The position numbers were made by a program, and so were the translations under genes. A stretch of 64,000 nucleotides of DNA from a bacterium YEK0313 (lineage in GTDB: Bacteria; Pseudomonadota; Alphaproteobacteria; Rhizobiales; Phreatobacteraceae), in NCBI GenBank assembly GCA_000751295.2, contig CCMO02000001.1:2157501-2221500 (forward strand), written 5' to 3'. Shown here one piece after another: positions 17,176 through 26,247 of this stretch. Numbering within the stretch: the first letter of the stretch is position 1; each line of letters opens with the position of its first letter. The notes beneath the pieces were generated by a model that saw nothing but the letters and a program-made list of their open reading frames with translations, was not told the DNA's origin and ran no database searches.

Positions 17176-18684
17176 TCAGCCCTGATGCCGGTCGCGCGCC
17201 ACTTTCAGCGTCGCCCTGGCGAGGCGTACCGCCGCGGAGCGCAACTGGTGCGGGTCGAAGCCGGAATAGCCGAGCACGAGGCCGCTGCGCGCCGGCGCTT
17301 CGAGATAGAGCGGGCTGACCGGCTTGGTGACGACGCCGTCGCGCCGGGCTTCGGCGGCAACGGCGAGATCCGAGATCGCGTCGCGGAAGTGCATGACGAG
17401 CTGGATGCCGCATTCCGGCTCCTCGATCTCGACGAGATCGCCGAGTTCGCGCCGGATCGATTCCACGACCACGTCGCGCGCGTCGCGATAGCGCTGCCGC
17501 ATGCGCCGGATATGGCTCGTCAGGAAGCCCTGACGCATGAATTCGGCGACGATTGTCTGGTGCGGCGTCGGCGGCTGGCGGTCGGCAAGGAAGCGGGCCG
17601 CGGTGAAGGCCGGGATCAGGCTGTGCGGCAGGACGGCGAAGCCGAGGCGGATGCCGGGAAAGAGGATCTTCGACAGTGTGCCGACATAGATCACGCAGCC
17701 GTCGCGATCGAGCCCCTGCAGCGAGGCGAGCGGCCGGCCGACATAGCGGAACTCGCTGTCGTAATCGTCCTCGATGATCCACGAGCCGTTCTGCGCGGCC
17801 CAGGTGATCAGCTCGAGGCGGCGCGACATGGCCATGACCGAGCCGGTCGGGAACTGGTGCGAGGGCGTGACATAGGCGGCGCGCGCCTTCTGAGCGCGGG
17901 CGAGGCCGGTCTGGACCGCAAGCCCTTCGCCGTCCACCGGCACCGGCACCAGCCGGGCGCCGGCAGCGACCAGCGCGGCGCGTGTCGCGAAATAGCTGGG
18001 ATCCTCGATCCAGACCTCATCGCCAGGGTCGAGCAGCACCCTGAGCGACAGGTCGATCGCCTGCTGGGCGCCGGACAGGATGACCACCTGCTCGGGGCTG
18101 CACTGCACGGCGCGGGCGGCGCGCAGATACTGCGCCACCTCGTTGCGCAGGTCATATTCACCGGCGGGATGGGCATAGCCCAGATTGACCGGATTGAACC
18201 GGCGCATTTCCTGGGCACTGATCCGCCGCCAGGCCTCCACCGTCACAGCGTCGATCGAGCAGCAGCCCGTGCCGAAGGCGGAATGCTGGACCACGGACAG
18301 GTCGGAGGCGAGGTTGAGATAGCGCTCGCCGGCCGCCGACAGCTTGCGCCGGGCATTCCGCGGCGGCGCCGTTTCGGGCGGCGGCACCGCGGCGATCGCC
18401 TGCGGCACGTCCTGAGAGACGTAAGTGCCCGATCCGGCGTGGCCCGCGGCATAGCCTTCGGCGATGAGCTGCTCATAGGCGGTCAGCACCGATGTGCGGG
18501 AAACGTCGAGCCGCGCCGCCAGCTGACGCGTCGAGGGCAGGCGGCTGCCGGGCGCGAGCGTTCCCGACACGATCGCCGTGCGCAGCATCAGGTAGATCTG
18601 CTGGAACAACGGCCTTTCGCTGGTCGGCTCGACCGAGAGATCGAGGAATTCGGCCCATTTCGATCGGGTGCGGGGGGCGTCCAT
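17176..18684 (-). CDS. MocR-family regulator (GntR helix-turn-helix plus aminotransferase domain)
   Basis: A 502-residue fusion of a GntR winged helix (about 20-90: PLFQQIYLMLRTAIVSG, LPSTRQLAARLDVSRTSV) and a fold-type I aminotransferase domain with the PLP lysine in VGTLSKILFPG. MocR proteins use PLP or a PLP adduct as effector, for instance PdxR, GabR and TauR. The start at 18684 is chosen because the wHTH follows and upstream in-frame sequence is not protein-like. It is divergent from an MFS transporter that begins 279 bases away, the likely target. Which PLP-related or amino compound it senses cannot be told. Confidence 0.93.
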   Translation of the reverse strand: MDAPRTRSKWAEFLDLSVEPTSERPLFQQIYLMLRTAIVSGTLAPGSRLPSTRQLAARLDVSRTSVLTAYEQLIAEGYAAGHAGSGTYVSQDVPQAIAAVPPPETAPPRNARRKLSAAGERYLNLASDLSVVQHSAFGTGCCSIDAVTVEAWRRISAQEMRRFNPVNLGYAHPAGEYDLRNEVAQYLRAARAVQCSPEQVVILSGAQQAIDLSLRVLLDPGDEVWIEDPSYFATRAALVAAGARLVPVPVDGEGLAVQTGLARAQKARAAYVTPSHQFPTGSVMAMSRRLELITWAAQNGSWIIEDDYDSEFRYVGRPLASLQGLDRDGCVIYVGTLSKILFPGIRLGFAVLPHSLIPAFTAARFLADRQPPTPHQTIVAEFMRQGFLTSHIRRMRQRYRDARDVVVESIRRELGDLVEIEEPECGIQLVMHFRDAISDLAVAAEARRDGVVTKPVSPLYLEAPARSGLVLGYSGFDPHQLRSAAVRLARATLKVARDRHQG

Positions 18685-18708
18685 TGGTCGGGCCGTCTGG
18701 CAGATTGG

Positions 18709-18726
18709 GGTATGGCGACCATACCA
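18709..18726. promoter_or_regulatory. MocR operator candidate with ATACCA box
   Basis: GGTATGG-N3-CCATACC is a perfect 7-base inverted repeat (18709-18725), 25 bases upstream of the mocR-type start. It contains ATACCA at 18721-18726, the same hexamer reported as the binding box of the MocR protein GabR. The site could serve autoregulation and control of the divergent MFS gene. The link to this protein is inference. Confidence 0.5.
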
Positions 18727-18962
18727 ATCTAGGCAAGGTCCGTGGCCTGCGGCAAGCCGCTCGTGTTGCCGGCCGCGGCATCGCCACCGGCATCGATTGC
18801 CCGCCAGCGCGCGGCTTGCCGGAGCCTTCCCAGGCCCTGGTGCGCGCGTATGCGCACCATTCGGACTGCAACAAAAAGTCATCACGACATAATTGCGTAT
18901 CATGATCTGTTGCATCTAATAGTGGTTGCGCGCGGCCGCGATGGCGCGTTTGGAATAGCCGC

Positions 18963-20183
18963 ATGATCAGGCAGCATCTCGTCCTGCTGGCAGCCATTGC
19001 CGTCTCGGCCGTCAGTCAATCCTCGATCTTCGCCGTCCTGCCGCCGCTCGCCCGCGACATCGGGCTGTCGGACATCCAGATCGGTGCGATCGCATCGATC
19101 GCCGCCCTCTGTTTCGTCGTCTCAGCGCCGTTTCTCGGCGGCCTCGGCGAGCGCCTGGGCCGTGTGCCCTTCATCGTCGTCGGCCTTGGCGTGGCAGTCG
19201 TGACCAATCTCGTCTATGCCGCGGCCATTCTGGCGGGGCTTGCCGGCGCGCTCGGCGCGACTGCCGTCTTCGCCGTGCTGCTCGGCGCCCGCATCGTGCT
19301 CAATATCAGCTGGGGTGGAATGTTTCCGGCCGCCTTCGCCTATGTCGCCGATGCCACGACCGGCGGCCGGCGCAGCGCCGGCGCCGCGCTCATCGGGGCG
19401 GCCTTCGGTGCCGGTGCCATTCTCGGTCCGGCCATCGCCTGGGCCCTGACGCCGCTCGGATCCGTGGCGCCGTTCATCGGCATTGCCTTTCTCTCGCTCG
19501 CGGCCCTCGGTGCGGTTCTGGTCGGTCTTGCCGATCAGCGCCCGGCGAGAGCGGCGATCTTGGCCGGGGCGGCCGAGGATGACGATCTCGCCGGCGCTGC
19601 CGCCCGGCTCTGGCCGTTCCTGGCCATCGGCCTGGCCGGTGCCATGGCCACGGTCATGATCCAGCAGCTCACCGCCTTCAGGCTGCAGGACCAGCTCGGC
19701 CTCGACGCGGCTGGCGCGACGCGCCAGGCCGGGTTGGCGCTCACCGCTCTCGCGGTGGCGACGCTCGCCGCCCAGAGCCTCGTCGTCTGGGCCGGAGGCC
19801 GCTCGGCGCCCATCACGCTCATGGCGGTCGGCGCGGCTCTTGCCGCCGTCGGCAGCCTGGCCTTCGCCCTGGCCGGACAAGCCGCCGTGCCTGTCCGCTG
19901 GCTGCTGCCGCTCCAGGCGGCCGCCCTTGCTCTGCTCGGCCTTGGCGTCGGCCTGATTCTGCCGAGCAATGCGGCCGCCGTCATGCAGGCGACCGGCGAA
20001 CGGTCGCAGGGGTGCGCCGCCGGTCTGCTCAACGCGGCGCTCGGTGCCGGCACCATGGCCGGCCCCGCGCTCGGAACCATGCTGTACCGGCTCGACGCCA
20101 TGCTGCCTTTCGCGCTGGCGGCGCTGTTGTTCGCCGTCGGTTTCGCCGTCGCCGTCGGCCAGCGGGTCGTCGCACGAGCCTGA
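18963..20183 (+). CDS. MFS transporter
   Basis: A 406-residue 12-helix major facilitator protein. The first helix starts at residue 5, and the loop-2 motif appears as GGLGERLGRVPFIVVG (about residues 59-74). The family exports drugs or moves small metabolites with proton exchange across the inner membrane. It is divergent from the MocR regulator, so its substrate may be an amino compound, a PLP-related compound or a drug controlled by that regulator. The ATG at 18963 follows TTTGGAAT. The protein is very rich in Ala, Leu and Gly, which is normal here for membrane proteins. Confidence 0.9.
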   Translation: MIRQHLVLLAAIAVSAVSQSSIFAVLPPLARDIGLSDIQIGAIASIAALCFVVSAPFLGGLGERLGRVPFIVVGLGVAVVTNLVYAAAILAGLAGALGATAVFAVLLGARIVLNISWGGMFPAAFAYVADATTGGRRSAGAALIGAAFGAGAILGPAIAWALTPLGSVAPFIGIAFLSLAALGAVLVGLADQRPARAAILAGAAEDDDLAGAAARLWPFLAIGLAGAMATVMIQQLTAFRLQDQLGLDAAGATRQAGLALTALAVATLAAQSLVVWAGGRSAPITLMAVGAALAAVGSLAFALAGQAAVPVRWLLPLQAAALALLGLGVGLILPSNAAAVMQATGERSQGCAAGLLNAALGAGTMAGPALGTMLYRLDAMLPFALAALLFAVGFAVAVGQRVVARA

Positions 20184-20253
20184 ACCTTTCCGTCCCTTGC
20201 CGCGACGAAGGAGCAAGGCGACACTCGCCCATGGCGACGAAATGGGGGCCGGC

Positions 20254-20795
20254 ATGATGGGCAAAGGCAGTACGGGCGCGCCCTGCGCGCCGGTTTTCTC
20301 GGTCTGGCCGCCTGCCTCGCCGCCTGGGATGCGCGGGCCGATATTCTCGACGATGCCCTGCGATCAGGTGACGGCGAGGCCTGCTATTCCCGCACCTATT
20401 CCGCCGACCATCTGGCGCGCCACCCCGACCAGCGCGTCACCCGGATGAGCCTGATTCTGACCCGCGGCGCGAGCCGCAGTGAGCCGGCCTCATTCCGGAT
20501 CTTCGTCACCGTGCGCGGCGACCGGGAGGTCTGGAGCGCCAGCGGCGAATGCCGGCGCCGCGGCGGCATCGTCTGCGACGTCGAATGCGACGGCGGCGGC
20601 TTCGCGATCGGCGCGACCTCCACCACCGAGGCGCTGCAGATCGCGCTCGATCGCCCGCATGGCAGGATCAGCATGAACGGCTGCGACGGGGGCGAGCGTG
20701 ACGTTGCGGCCGGCCGCGACGACCGGCGCTTCCGGCTTGATCGCGCGCCCGGCCAGGTCTGCGCCGCCATCGCCGCGGCGACATCGGGCAACTAG
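20254..20795 (+). CDS. Hypothetical exported protein, apparent frameshift near the start
   Basis: The frame ending at 20795 is open back to 20184 but has no ATG, GTG or TTG before 20445. Yet the in-frame sequence from about 20283 is clearly a secretion signal: ALRAGFLGLAACLAAWDARA, followed by a coherent mature part with paired Cys. An ATG pair at 20254 in another frame gives MMGKGST; adding one G in the GGG at 20274-20276 would join it to GRALRAGFLG and make a normal signal peptide. So either the sequence lacks one base or the gene is truly frameshifted. The mature part (about 150 residues) has at least six Cys and resembles no family I can name. A strict start would be 20445. Confidence 0.55.
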
Positions 20796-20809
20796 CGTCG
20801 GTCACATCG

Positions 20810-21415
20810 TCAGGCGTGCGGCACCGTCGCCTGCATCGATGGGCGCTGGCTGAAGGCCTGATACCAGGCGGCGCCGGCGGGATGATCCTTGCGCCAGTCG
20901 AACTCGGGGAAGCGGAAGTCGAGATAGCCGAGCCCGCAGCCGAAGGTAATGGTGCCGATATCGACGCGGCCGCCGAGGCCGGGCGCAAGCGCTTCGAGCC
21001 GGGCGAGCGCGTCGGCGATCTTGCCCATCTGGCCCTTTTCCCAGTCCGCCCAATAGAGTTCCTTGGGCCTTGCCACGCGCTCATAGCGGATGAGGAGAGC
21101 GGCATCGAGCAGCCCGTCGCCAAGCGACTGTTCGGTGAGCAGGCGCCAGCGTGCGGCGCCCGAGCCGAACAGTCGGCCGCCGGCCTGGGCATCGAGATAT
21201 TCGCAGATCACACGGCTGTCGTAGAGCGCCTCGCCGTCGTCGGTGAAGAAGGTCGGCACCTGGCCGAGCGGGTTGCTCTGCCGGATCCGCGCATCGCGCG
21301 CCACGGGACCGGCAGCGCTGTCGAGTTTCTCGATCCGGTCGGCGCAGCCGAGTTCATGGGCGACCACCATCACTTTGCGGACGAAAGGCGAGGCGGGGGA
21401 GAAATAGATCTTCAT
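20810..21415 (-). CDS. Glutathione S-transferase family protein
   Basis: A 201-residue GST. It starts MKIYFSPASPFVRKVMVVAHE, the N-terminal strand and helix of beta/theta-type bacterial GSTs, with the catalytic Ser/Cys region SPFVRK near residues 9-14. The cis-Pro motif NPLGQVPTFFTDDGEALYDS is around 48-67. The helical C-terminal domain follows and includes ITFGCGLGYLDFRFP. It probably conjugates or reduces electrophiles with glutathione. It is the second GST in the window and differs clearly from the one at 12.5-13.2 kb. It lies 23 bases downstream of the GntR regulator gene on the same strand, so the two may be cotranscribed. Confidence 0.9.
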   Translation of the reverse strand: MKIYFSPASPFVRKVMVVAHELGCADRIEKLDSAAGPVARDARIRQSNPLGQVPTFFTDDGEALYDSRVICEYLDAQAGGRLFGSGAARWRLLTEQSLGDGLLDAALLIRYERVARPKELYWADWEKGQMGKIADALARLEALAPGLGGRVDIGTITFGCGLGYLDFRFPEFDWRKDHPAGAAWYQAFSQRPSMQATVPHA

Positions 21416-21438
21416 GGGGCGCTGCTCCTCGATCGCGG

Positions 21439-22116
21439 TCAGGCATTCTGACCGAGCCCGATCCGGTGGAAGTTCTCACGCAGGAACAGGCCCGCGAAAT
21501 AGACGTGTTCGCGCATCAGATCCTCGGCCCGCGCCGCCTGACGGTTGATCAGCGCCTCGGCGATCCGGTGGTGGTCGTTGTGCGAACGCAGGATGACCCC
21601 GTAGTCGTGCCAGAGGATGATGCGGTCGGACACGAAGGGGATGCCGTGGGTCTGGTTGACGAAGCGCTCGGCCCAGACATTGCCCGAGAGTCGGAGGATC
21701 GTGTCGTGGAAGGTGACGTTCATGGCCTGATAGGGGCGGAAATCATCCTCCGCCAGATGGCCCTTGTCGAGGTAGCGATCGCCCTCGGCGACGCAGGCAC
21801 GCAGGGTCGCCGCCGCCTCGTCCGGGATGCCTGACGTCGCCGCCAGCCGGCAGGCGAGGCCCTCCAGCGCCGCCCTGACCTCATAGGCCGCGAACACTTC
21901 GTCCGCGCTGAAGCTGCGCACCAGATAGCCGCGCTTCGGCAGGTAGTCGATGAGCCCTTCATTGGCGAGCAGGGTGAGGGCAGCCCTGACCGGCGTGCGC
22001 GACACGCCGAGCCGTTCGGCAAGCGGAACCTCCTCCAGCCGCTCCCCCGCGGCGACCGCCCCGGTGAGGATCCAGTCACGCAGGATTTCGGTGACGTCTT
22101 GCGAACGCGTTCTCAT
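21439..22116 (-). CDS. GntR-family (FadR/FCD) transcriptional regulator
   Basis: A 225-residue GntR regulator. The N-terminal winged helix (about 1-70) shows PLAERLGVSRTPVRAALTLLANEGLIDYLPKRG, and the C-terminal helical bundle is an FCD ligand domain with metal-site residues (AYEVRAALEGLA, then MNVTFHDTIL and HNDHHRIAEAL). FCD regulators usually sense organic acids or other catabolic effectors and repress the pathway. It is divergent from the SDR-livKHMGF-SDR-SDR-flavoprotein operon, with a 12-base near-palindrome in the 118-base gap, so it is the probable repressor of that operon. Confidence 0.93.
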   Translation of the reverse strand: MRTRSQDVTEILRDWILTGAVAAGERLEEVPLAERLGVSRTPVRAALTLLANEGLIDYLPKRGYLVRSFSADEVFAAYEVRAALEGLACRLAATSGIPDEAAATLRACVAEGDRYLDKGHLAEDDFRPYQAMNVTFHDTILRLSGNVWAERFVNQTHGIPFVSDRIILWHDYGVILRSHNDHHRIAEALINRQAARAEDLMREHVYFAGLFLRENFHRIGLGQNA

Positions 22117-22165
22117 ATCATGGATACATACGGGCGAATTTCACAATGTAAAGCGCGCGGATTGG

Positions 22166-22192
22166 TTGACACTGCTCAATCATGTGTACATG
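22166..22192 (+). promoter_or_regulatory. Promoter -35 box and GntR operator candidate
   Basis: A perfect TTGACA box lies at 22166-22171, and 9 bases later CATGT-GT-ACATG (22181-22192), an inverted repeat with 5-base arms and a 2-base centre of the GT-N2-AC type used by FCD-class GntR proteins. It covers the expected -10 position of the SDR-liv operon, whose first ATG is at 22235. A clear -10 box is not visible. Confidence 0.5.
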
Positions 22193-22234
22193 GTGCCGCG
22201 CAATCAACAAGCAGATCCATCGAGGAAGCCGATC

Positions 22235-22990
22235 ATGAGGGTCGCAGTGGTGACCGGCGCCGGCCGTGGCATCGGGCGGGAGATCTGCCGGGTTCTGGCC
22301 CGCGACGGCCTGGTCGTGGCGGCCGCCGACATCGATGCAGGCTCGGCGCGCGACACGGCGGCATCGCTGCCAGGCGACGGCCATCTCGGCCTCCATTGCG
22401 ATGTCGGCAGCGAGGCTTCGGTCGAGGCGCTGTTCGACGCGGTCGAAGGCAGGCTCGGCCCGGTCGCGGTGCTCGTCTGCAATGCCGGCAAGCTGCTGCT
22501 CCACGAGGGCCGGCGCCCGCTGGTCGTCGAGACCTCGCTGGAGAGCTGGCAGGACACGTTCGCCGTCAATACGGTCGGTCCCTTCCTCGGTGCGCGCGCC
22601 TATCTCAGGCACCGGCGCGAGCGCCCGGTGGAGCACGGCCGCATCATCACCTTTGCCTCGGTCGCCGCCCAGCTGGGCGGCTACAATGCCAGCGCCGCCT
22701 ACATCGCCGCCAAGGCCGCCGTCATCGGCCTGACCAAGGCGGTGGCGCGCGAGGCGGCGCCGCTGGGCATCACCGCGAATGCCATCGCGCCCGGCCTGAT
22801 CGACACCGACATGATGAAGCTTGCCGCCGGCGGCGCCGGTCCGACCGCCGCGACCACCGCCAATGTGCCGCTCGGCCGGCTCGGCCAGCCGGCCGATGTC
22901 GCGGCGGCCGTCGCCTTCCTGGCTTCGCCGGCTTCCGCCTACATCACGGGAACCACCATCGATGTGAATGGTGGCTACCGGATGCAATGA
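22235..22990 (+). CDS. SDR-family NAD(P)-dependent oxidoreductase
   Basis: A 251-residue classical short-chain dehydrogenase. The cofactor loop is TGAGRGIG near residue 8, NAG near 85, and the catalytic Tyr-x3-Lys is in SAAYIAAKAAVIG near 155-159. The end DVNGGYRMQ is typical. An acidic Asp after strand 2 (AADID) suggests NAD+ preference. The ATG at 22235 has GAGGAAG upstream; an in-frame ATG far upstream is inside the divergent GntR gene. It is the first gene of a long operon with a Liv-type importer, two more SDRs and a flavin dehydrogenase, so it probably oxidises a secondary alcohol of the imported compound. Confidence 0.92.
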   Translation: MRVAVVTGAGRGIGREICRVLARDGLVVAAADIDAGSARDTAASLPGDGHLGLHCDVGSEASVEALFDAVEGRLGPVAVLVCNAGKLLLHEGRRPLVVETSLESWQDTFAVNTVGPFLGARAYLRHRRERPVEHGRIITFASVAAQLGGYNASAAYIAAKAAVIGLTKAVAREAAPLGITANAIAPGLIDTDMMKLAAGGAGPTAATTANVPLGRLGQPADVAAAVAFLASPASAYITGTTIDVNGGYRMQ

Positions 22991-23018
22991 CAAGAAACCT
23001 TATGGGGAGGAATTGACC

Positions 23019-24236
23019 ATGAGACTGCTGAAGGCACTGTCGAAGACAGCCTGCATGGCGCTGCTCGCCGCCACCCTGGCGCCCGCGGCGCAGGCGCAGG
23101 AGCCGGGCATCACCCCGACCACGATCAGGATCGGCATGTTCGGGCCGCTGTCCGGTCCGTCCATGGCCTATGGCTTCGACGTGGTGAACGCGGCCCGCAT
23201 GTATTTCGACAAGATCAATCGCGAGGGCGGCATTCACGGCCGCCGCATCGAGGTGGTGGTCGAGGACGATCGCTGCACGGCGAACGACGTGGTCGCGGCG
23301 GTGAAGAAGCTGGTCGAGCAGGACCAGGTCTTCCTGCTCAATGGCGGGTCGTGCTCGGCGCCGGTCGTGGCGGCGCGCGACTATGTCGTGCGGTCGGGCG
23401 TGCCCTGGGTGATGCTCAATGCCTCGAGCGACGGGGCGCTCTATCCGCCGCAGCCGAACATCTTCGGCGCGCTCTCCATTTCCCAGCGCGCGGTCGGTGG
23501 CTCGACGATCGAGTTCGCCACGCGCCAGCTCTCGGCCAAGCGCATCGGCTACATCAACCATGACGATGCCTATGGCGCCTGGAACCTGGAGGCGGCTCGC
23601 TTCCAGGCCGCCCAGAACGGCGCCGAGCTGGTCGTCGAATCGATCAATCCGAACATTTCCGACGTCACCGCGCCGGTGCTCAAGCTGCGCGCCGCCGGCG
23701 TCGACGCCATCGTGATCGCGACCTATGCCCGGCCGGCCCAGCTCATCCTGAAGAAAGCGCAGGAGCTCGGCGTCAACAAGCCCATCGTCATCGCGGTGAA
23801 CGCCATCGCCAGCCTCAAGCAGCTCGTCGAGAACGTCGGCAGCCGCGAGGCCTTCCGCAATGTCTACATCCAGGAACTGCTGGCCGCCGCTCCCGGCTCG
23901 GAGAAGCTTGCCTGGGTCTACGACCTCTACCGCCAGTCCTATCCCGATCTCGCCAGCAAGCCCGACCATCCGCAGGTCTACATGCCCTACGGCATCGCGC
24001 CGGCCATGGTCATTGTCCGCGCCCTCCAGGCGGCCGGCCCGCAGCCGACACGCGCCAAGGTCATCGCCGCGATCGAGCAGTTGAACTTCGACTCGGGTGT
24101 CATGGCCGGCCCGATCGCCTTCTCGCCGACCGAGCGGGCGGGGCAGAAGGCCTCGATATACTTCCGCTTCGACGGGCAGACCATGACCCCGGTCCCCGGC
24201 GTCTTCGCCAGTCGCTGGACCTATCGCGGCCAGTGA
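23019..24236 (+). CDS. Liv-type ABC transporter substrate-binding protein
   Basis: A 405-residue periplasmic binding protein of the branched-chain amino acid (HAAT) family. It has a signal peptide (MRLLKALSKTACMALLAATL, cleavage after AQA near residue 26) and the opening ITPTTIRIGMFGPLSGP, followed by the two-lobed type-I fold. The ribosome site GGGGAGG lies at 23004-23010. Family members bind amino acids, but many in Alphaproteobacteria bind aromatic acids, short amides or other carboxylates. It is encoded between an SDR and the permease genes, so it should deliver the substrate of this pathway to LivHMGF. Confidence 0.93.
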   Translation: MRLLKALSKTACMALLAATLAPAAQAQEPGITPTTIRIGMFGPLSGPSMAYGFDVVNAARMYFDKINREGGIHGRRIEVVVEDDRCTANDVVAAVKKLVEQDQVFLLNGGSCSAPVVAARDYVVRSGVPWVMLNASSDGALYPPQPNIFGALSISQRAVGGSTIEFATRQLSAKRIGYINHDDAYGAWNLEAARFQAAQNGAELVVESINPNISDVTAPVLKLRAAGVDAIVIATYARPAQLILKKAQELGVNKPIVIAVNAIASLKQLVENVGSREAFRNVYIQELLAAAPGSEKLAWVYDLYRQSYPDLASKPDHPQVYMPYGIAPAMVIVRALQAAGPQPTRAKVIAAIEQLNFDSGVMAGPIAFSPTERAGQKASIYFRFDGQTMTPVPGVFASRWTYRGQ

Positions 24237-24383
24237 CCTGAACGGGCGCCCGGCGGCGGCTCCTTCCTGCACCGCCCCGGTCGTCCGCATGCGCATGATC
24301 CGTCCGGCGCGTGCCGGCCACCGGTGCCGCGGCGGCCGCGAGGCTGCGCCGCATCTCGGAACCTGCCCTTCAAGCGAGGCTGA

Positions 24384-25286
24384 ATGTCCTTCGACGTCGC
24401 ATTCCTGTTCATCCAGCAAGGCGTCGCCTCCGGGCTGGTGACCGGCTCGGTCTACGCGCTGCTCGCCATCGCCATCGTGATCATCTACCGCACCACCGAT
24501 GTCGCGAATTTCGCCGGTGGCGAATTCTACATGGCCGCCGCCTATCTCGCCTTCTTCCTCATTGCCATGGTGGCGCTGCCGTTCTGGGCGGCGGTCCTCG
24601 CCACCATCGTCGTGATGTGCATCGGCGCCGGCCTGTTCCAGCGTGTCGTGCTGGCCCAGGTGGCGCGGGCGCGCGGTGTTTCGATCAATCTGGTGATCGC
24701 GACCCTCGGCCTGTCGTATCTCGTCAAGGGCATCGTCCGCTCGACCGGTTTCGGCGATACGCCGCGCACCTTTCCCTCCGTCGTGCCTGAAGGGTCGATC
24801 ACCATCGGCCAGGCCTCGGTGAGCTATCTCGACGTCGTCATTCTCGGCGCCGCCATCGTGGTGATGGTGCTGTTCTTCTGGATGTTCAACTTCACCAGGA
24901 TGGGCCGGGCCATGCGCGCGGTCGGCATGAACCGCCGCGGCGCCCAGCTCGTCGGCATCAATCTCGGCCGGGTGGAAATGTCGGTCTGGTGTTTTGCCAG
25001 CGCCATTTCCGGCATTGCCGCCATCCTGATCGCGCCGAAGCTCCTGATGACCGCCGAGATGGGTTCGGTCGTCATCATGGCCTTTGCCGCCGCCATCGTC
25101 GGCGGCTTCACCAGCCTGCCCGGCGCGGTGATCGGCGGCTTCATCATCGGCATCACCGAGAACCTGGTCGGCCTGTTCATTTCCTCGCGCGCCATCAATG
25201 TCGCGCCCTTCGTCATCATCATGCTGGTGCTGATCTTCAAGCCGCAGGGCCTGTTCGGCGGCGCCGTCAAGGTGAGGAAAGTCTGA
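24384..25286 (+). CDS. Liv-type ABC transporter permease (LivH-like)
   Basis: A 300-residue inner-membrane permease with about eight hydrophobic segments. Motifs typical of LivH are GLVTGSVYALLAIAIVIIY at the first helix, the GRAMRAVGMNRRGAQLVGIN cytoplasmic loop that contacts the ATPases (about 175-195), and FAAAIVGGFTSLPGAVIGG in the last third. It forms the channel with LivM. Its stop overlaps the livM ATG by one base. It follows the binding protein after a 147-base gap that holds no evident gene. Confidence 0.94.
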   Translation: MSFDVAFLFIQQGVASGLVTGSVYALLAIAIVIIYRTTDVANFAGGEFYMAAAYLAFFLIAMVALPFWAAVLATIVVMCIGAGLFQRVVLAQVARARGVSINLVIATLGLSYLVKGIVRSTGFGDTPRTFPSVVPEGSITIGQASVSYLDVVILGAAIVVMVLFFWMFNFTRMGRAMRAVGMNRRGAQLVGINLGRVEMSVWCFASAISGIAAILIAPKLLMTAEMGSVVIMAFAAAIVGGFTSLPGAVIGGFIIGITENLVGLFISSRAINVAPFVIIMLVLIFKPQGLFGGAVKVRKV

Positions 25287-26242
25287 TGCGCGAGACCACC
25301 GCTCCCGCGCGCCTCACCGGCCCGCGCCTCGCCCTGCTCGTCGGCCTCGGCATCCTCGCCCTTGCCGCGGCCAGCATCGCGCTGACCAGCCTCGCCACCG
25401 GCTACATCATCTACATCGTCAACCTGGTCCTGGTCGCGATCGTCCTTGCCCTCGGCCTGCATATCGTCATCGGCGAATGCGGTCAGTTCTCGCTGGCGCA
25501 TGCGGCCTTCTACGGCATCGGCATCTACACGGCCGGTCTCGTCACCAATCTGGCCGGCACGCCGTTCTGGGTGTCGCTGCTGGCGGGCGGGGTCATGGCC
25601 GGGCTGATCGGCTTCTTCATCGGCTTTCTGTCGCTGCGCATGCGCGACATCTATCTGGCGCTCTCCACCTTCGCCTTCGGCGAGGCGATGCAGTGGCTGT
25701 TCCTCAACTGGACCCCGGTCACCGGCGGTCCGAATGGCCTCAACATCAAGCCCGCCTCGGTCCTCGGCTTCGAGCTCCTGTCCGACCGCGCGGCCTTTCC
25801 GCTGGTGCTGGCGGTGACGCTGGTCATCGTCGCGCTGGTGACCGTGCTGCATGTCTCGACGCTCGGCCGCAGCATGCGCGCGGTGCGCGAGAGCGAGATC
25901 GCCGCCGGCTCGGTCGGCATCAACGTCGTCAGGATGAAGCTTACGGCCTTCACGCTCTCGGCTTTCATCGCGGGGCTCGCCGGCGGCCTCTACACCACCT
26001 TTTCCACCTTCATCCATCCGGACAGCCTCGGCTTCCAGACCACCATCGTCATCCTGACCACCGTGGTGGTCGGCGGCATGGGCTCGCTGGTCGGCGCCAT
26101 CGGCGGCGCCGTGGTCTTCGGTCTGATGTCGGAGCTCCTGCGGCAGGTGCCGTCCTACCAGGAGATGATCTATGGCGCGATCCTCATCCTGTTCATGATG
26201 TATGCCCCGCGCGGCATGTTCGCCTTCATCGGCAGGCGGTGA
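25286..26242 (+). CDS. Liv-type ABC transporter permease (LivM-like)
   Basis: A 318-residue permease that pairs with the LivH-like protein. It shows LHIVIGECGQFSLAHAAFYGIGIYTAGL, the LivM signature (G-x-G-Q-x-S-L-x-H), the GRSMRAVRESEIAAGSVGIN coupling loop near 195-215 and VVVGGMGSLVGAIGGAVVFG near the end. The ATG at 25286 overlaps the livH TGA. It is followed 5 bases later by the first ATPase gene, so the whole importer is tightly coupled. Confidence 0.94.
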   Translation: MRETTAPARLTGPRLALLVGLGILALAAASIALTSLATGYIIYIVNLVLVAIVLALGLHIVIGECGQFSLAHAAFYGIGIYTAGLVTNLAGTPFWVSLLAGGVMAGLIGFFIGFLSLRMRDIYLALSTFAFGEAMQWLFLNWTPVTGGPNGLNIKPASVLGFELLSDRAAFPLVLAVTLVIVALVTVLHVSTLGRSMRAVRESEIAAGSVGINVVRMKLTAFTLSAFIAGLAGGLYTTFSTFIHPDSLGFQTTIVILTTVVVGGMGSLVGAIGGAVVFGLMSELLRQVPSYQEMIYGAILILFMMYAPRGMFAFIGRR

Positions 26243-26247
26243 GCACC

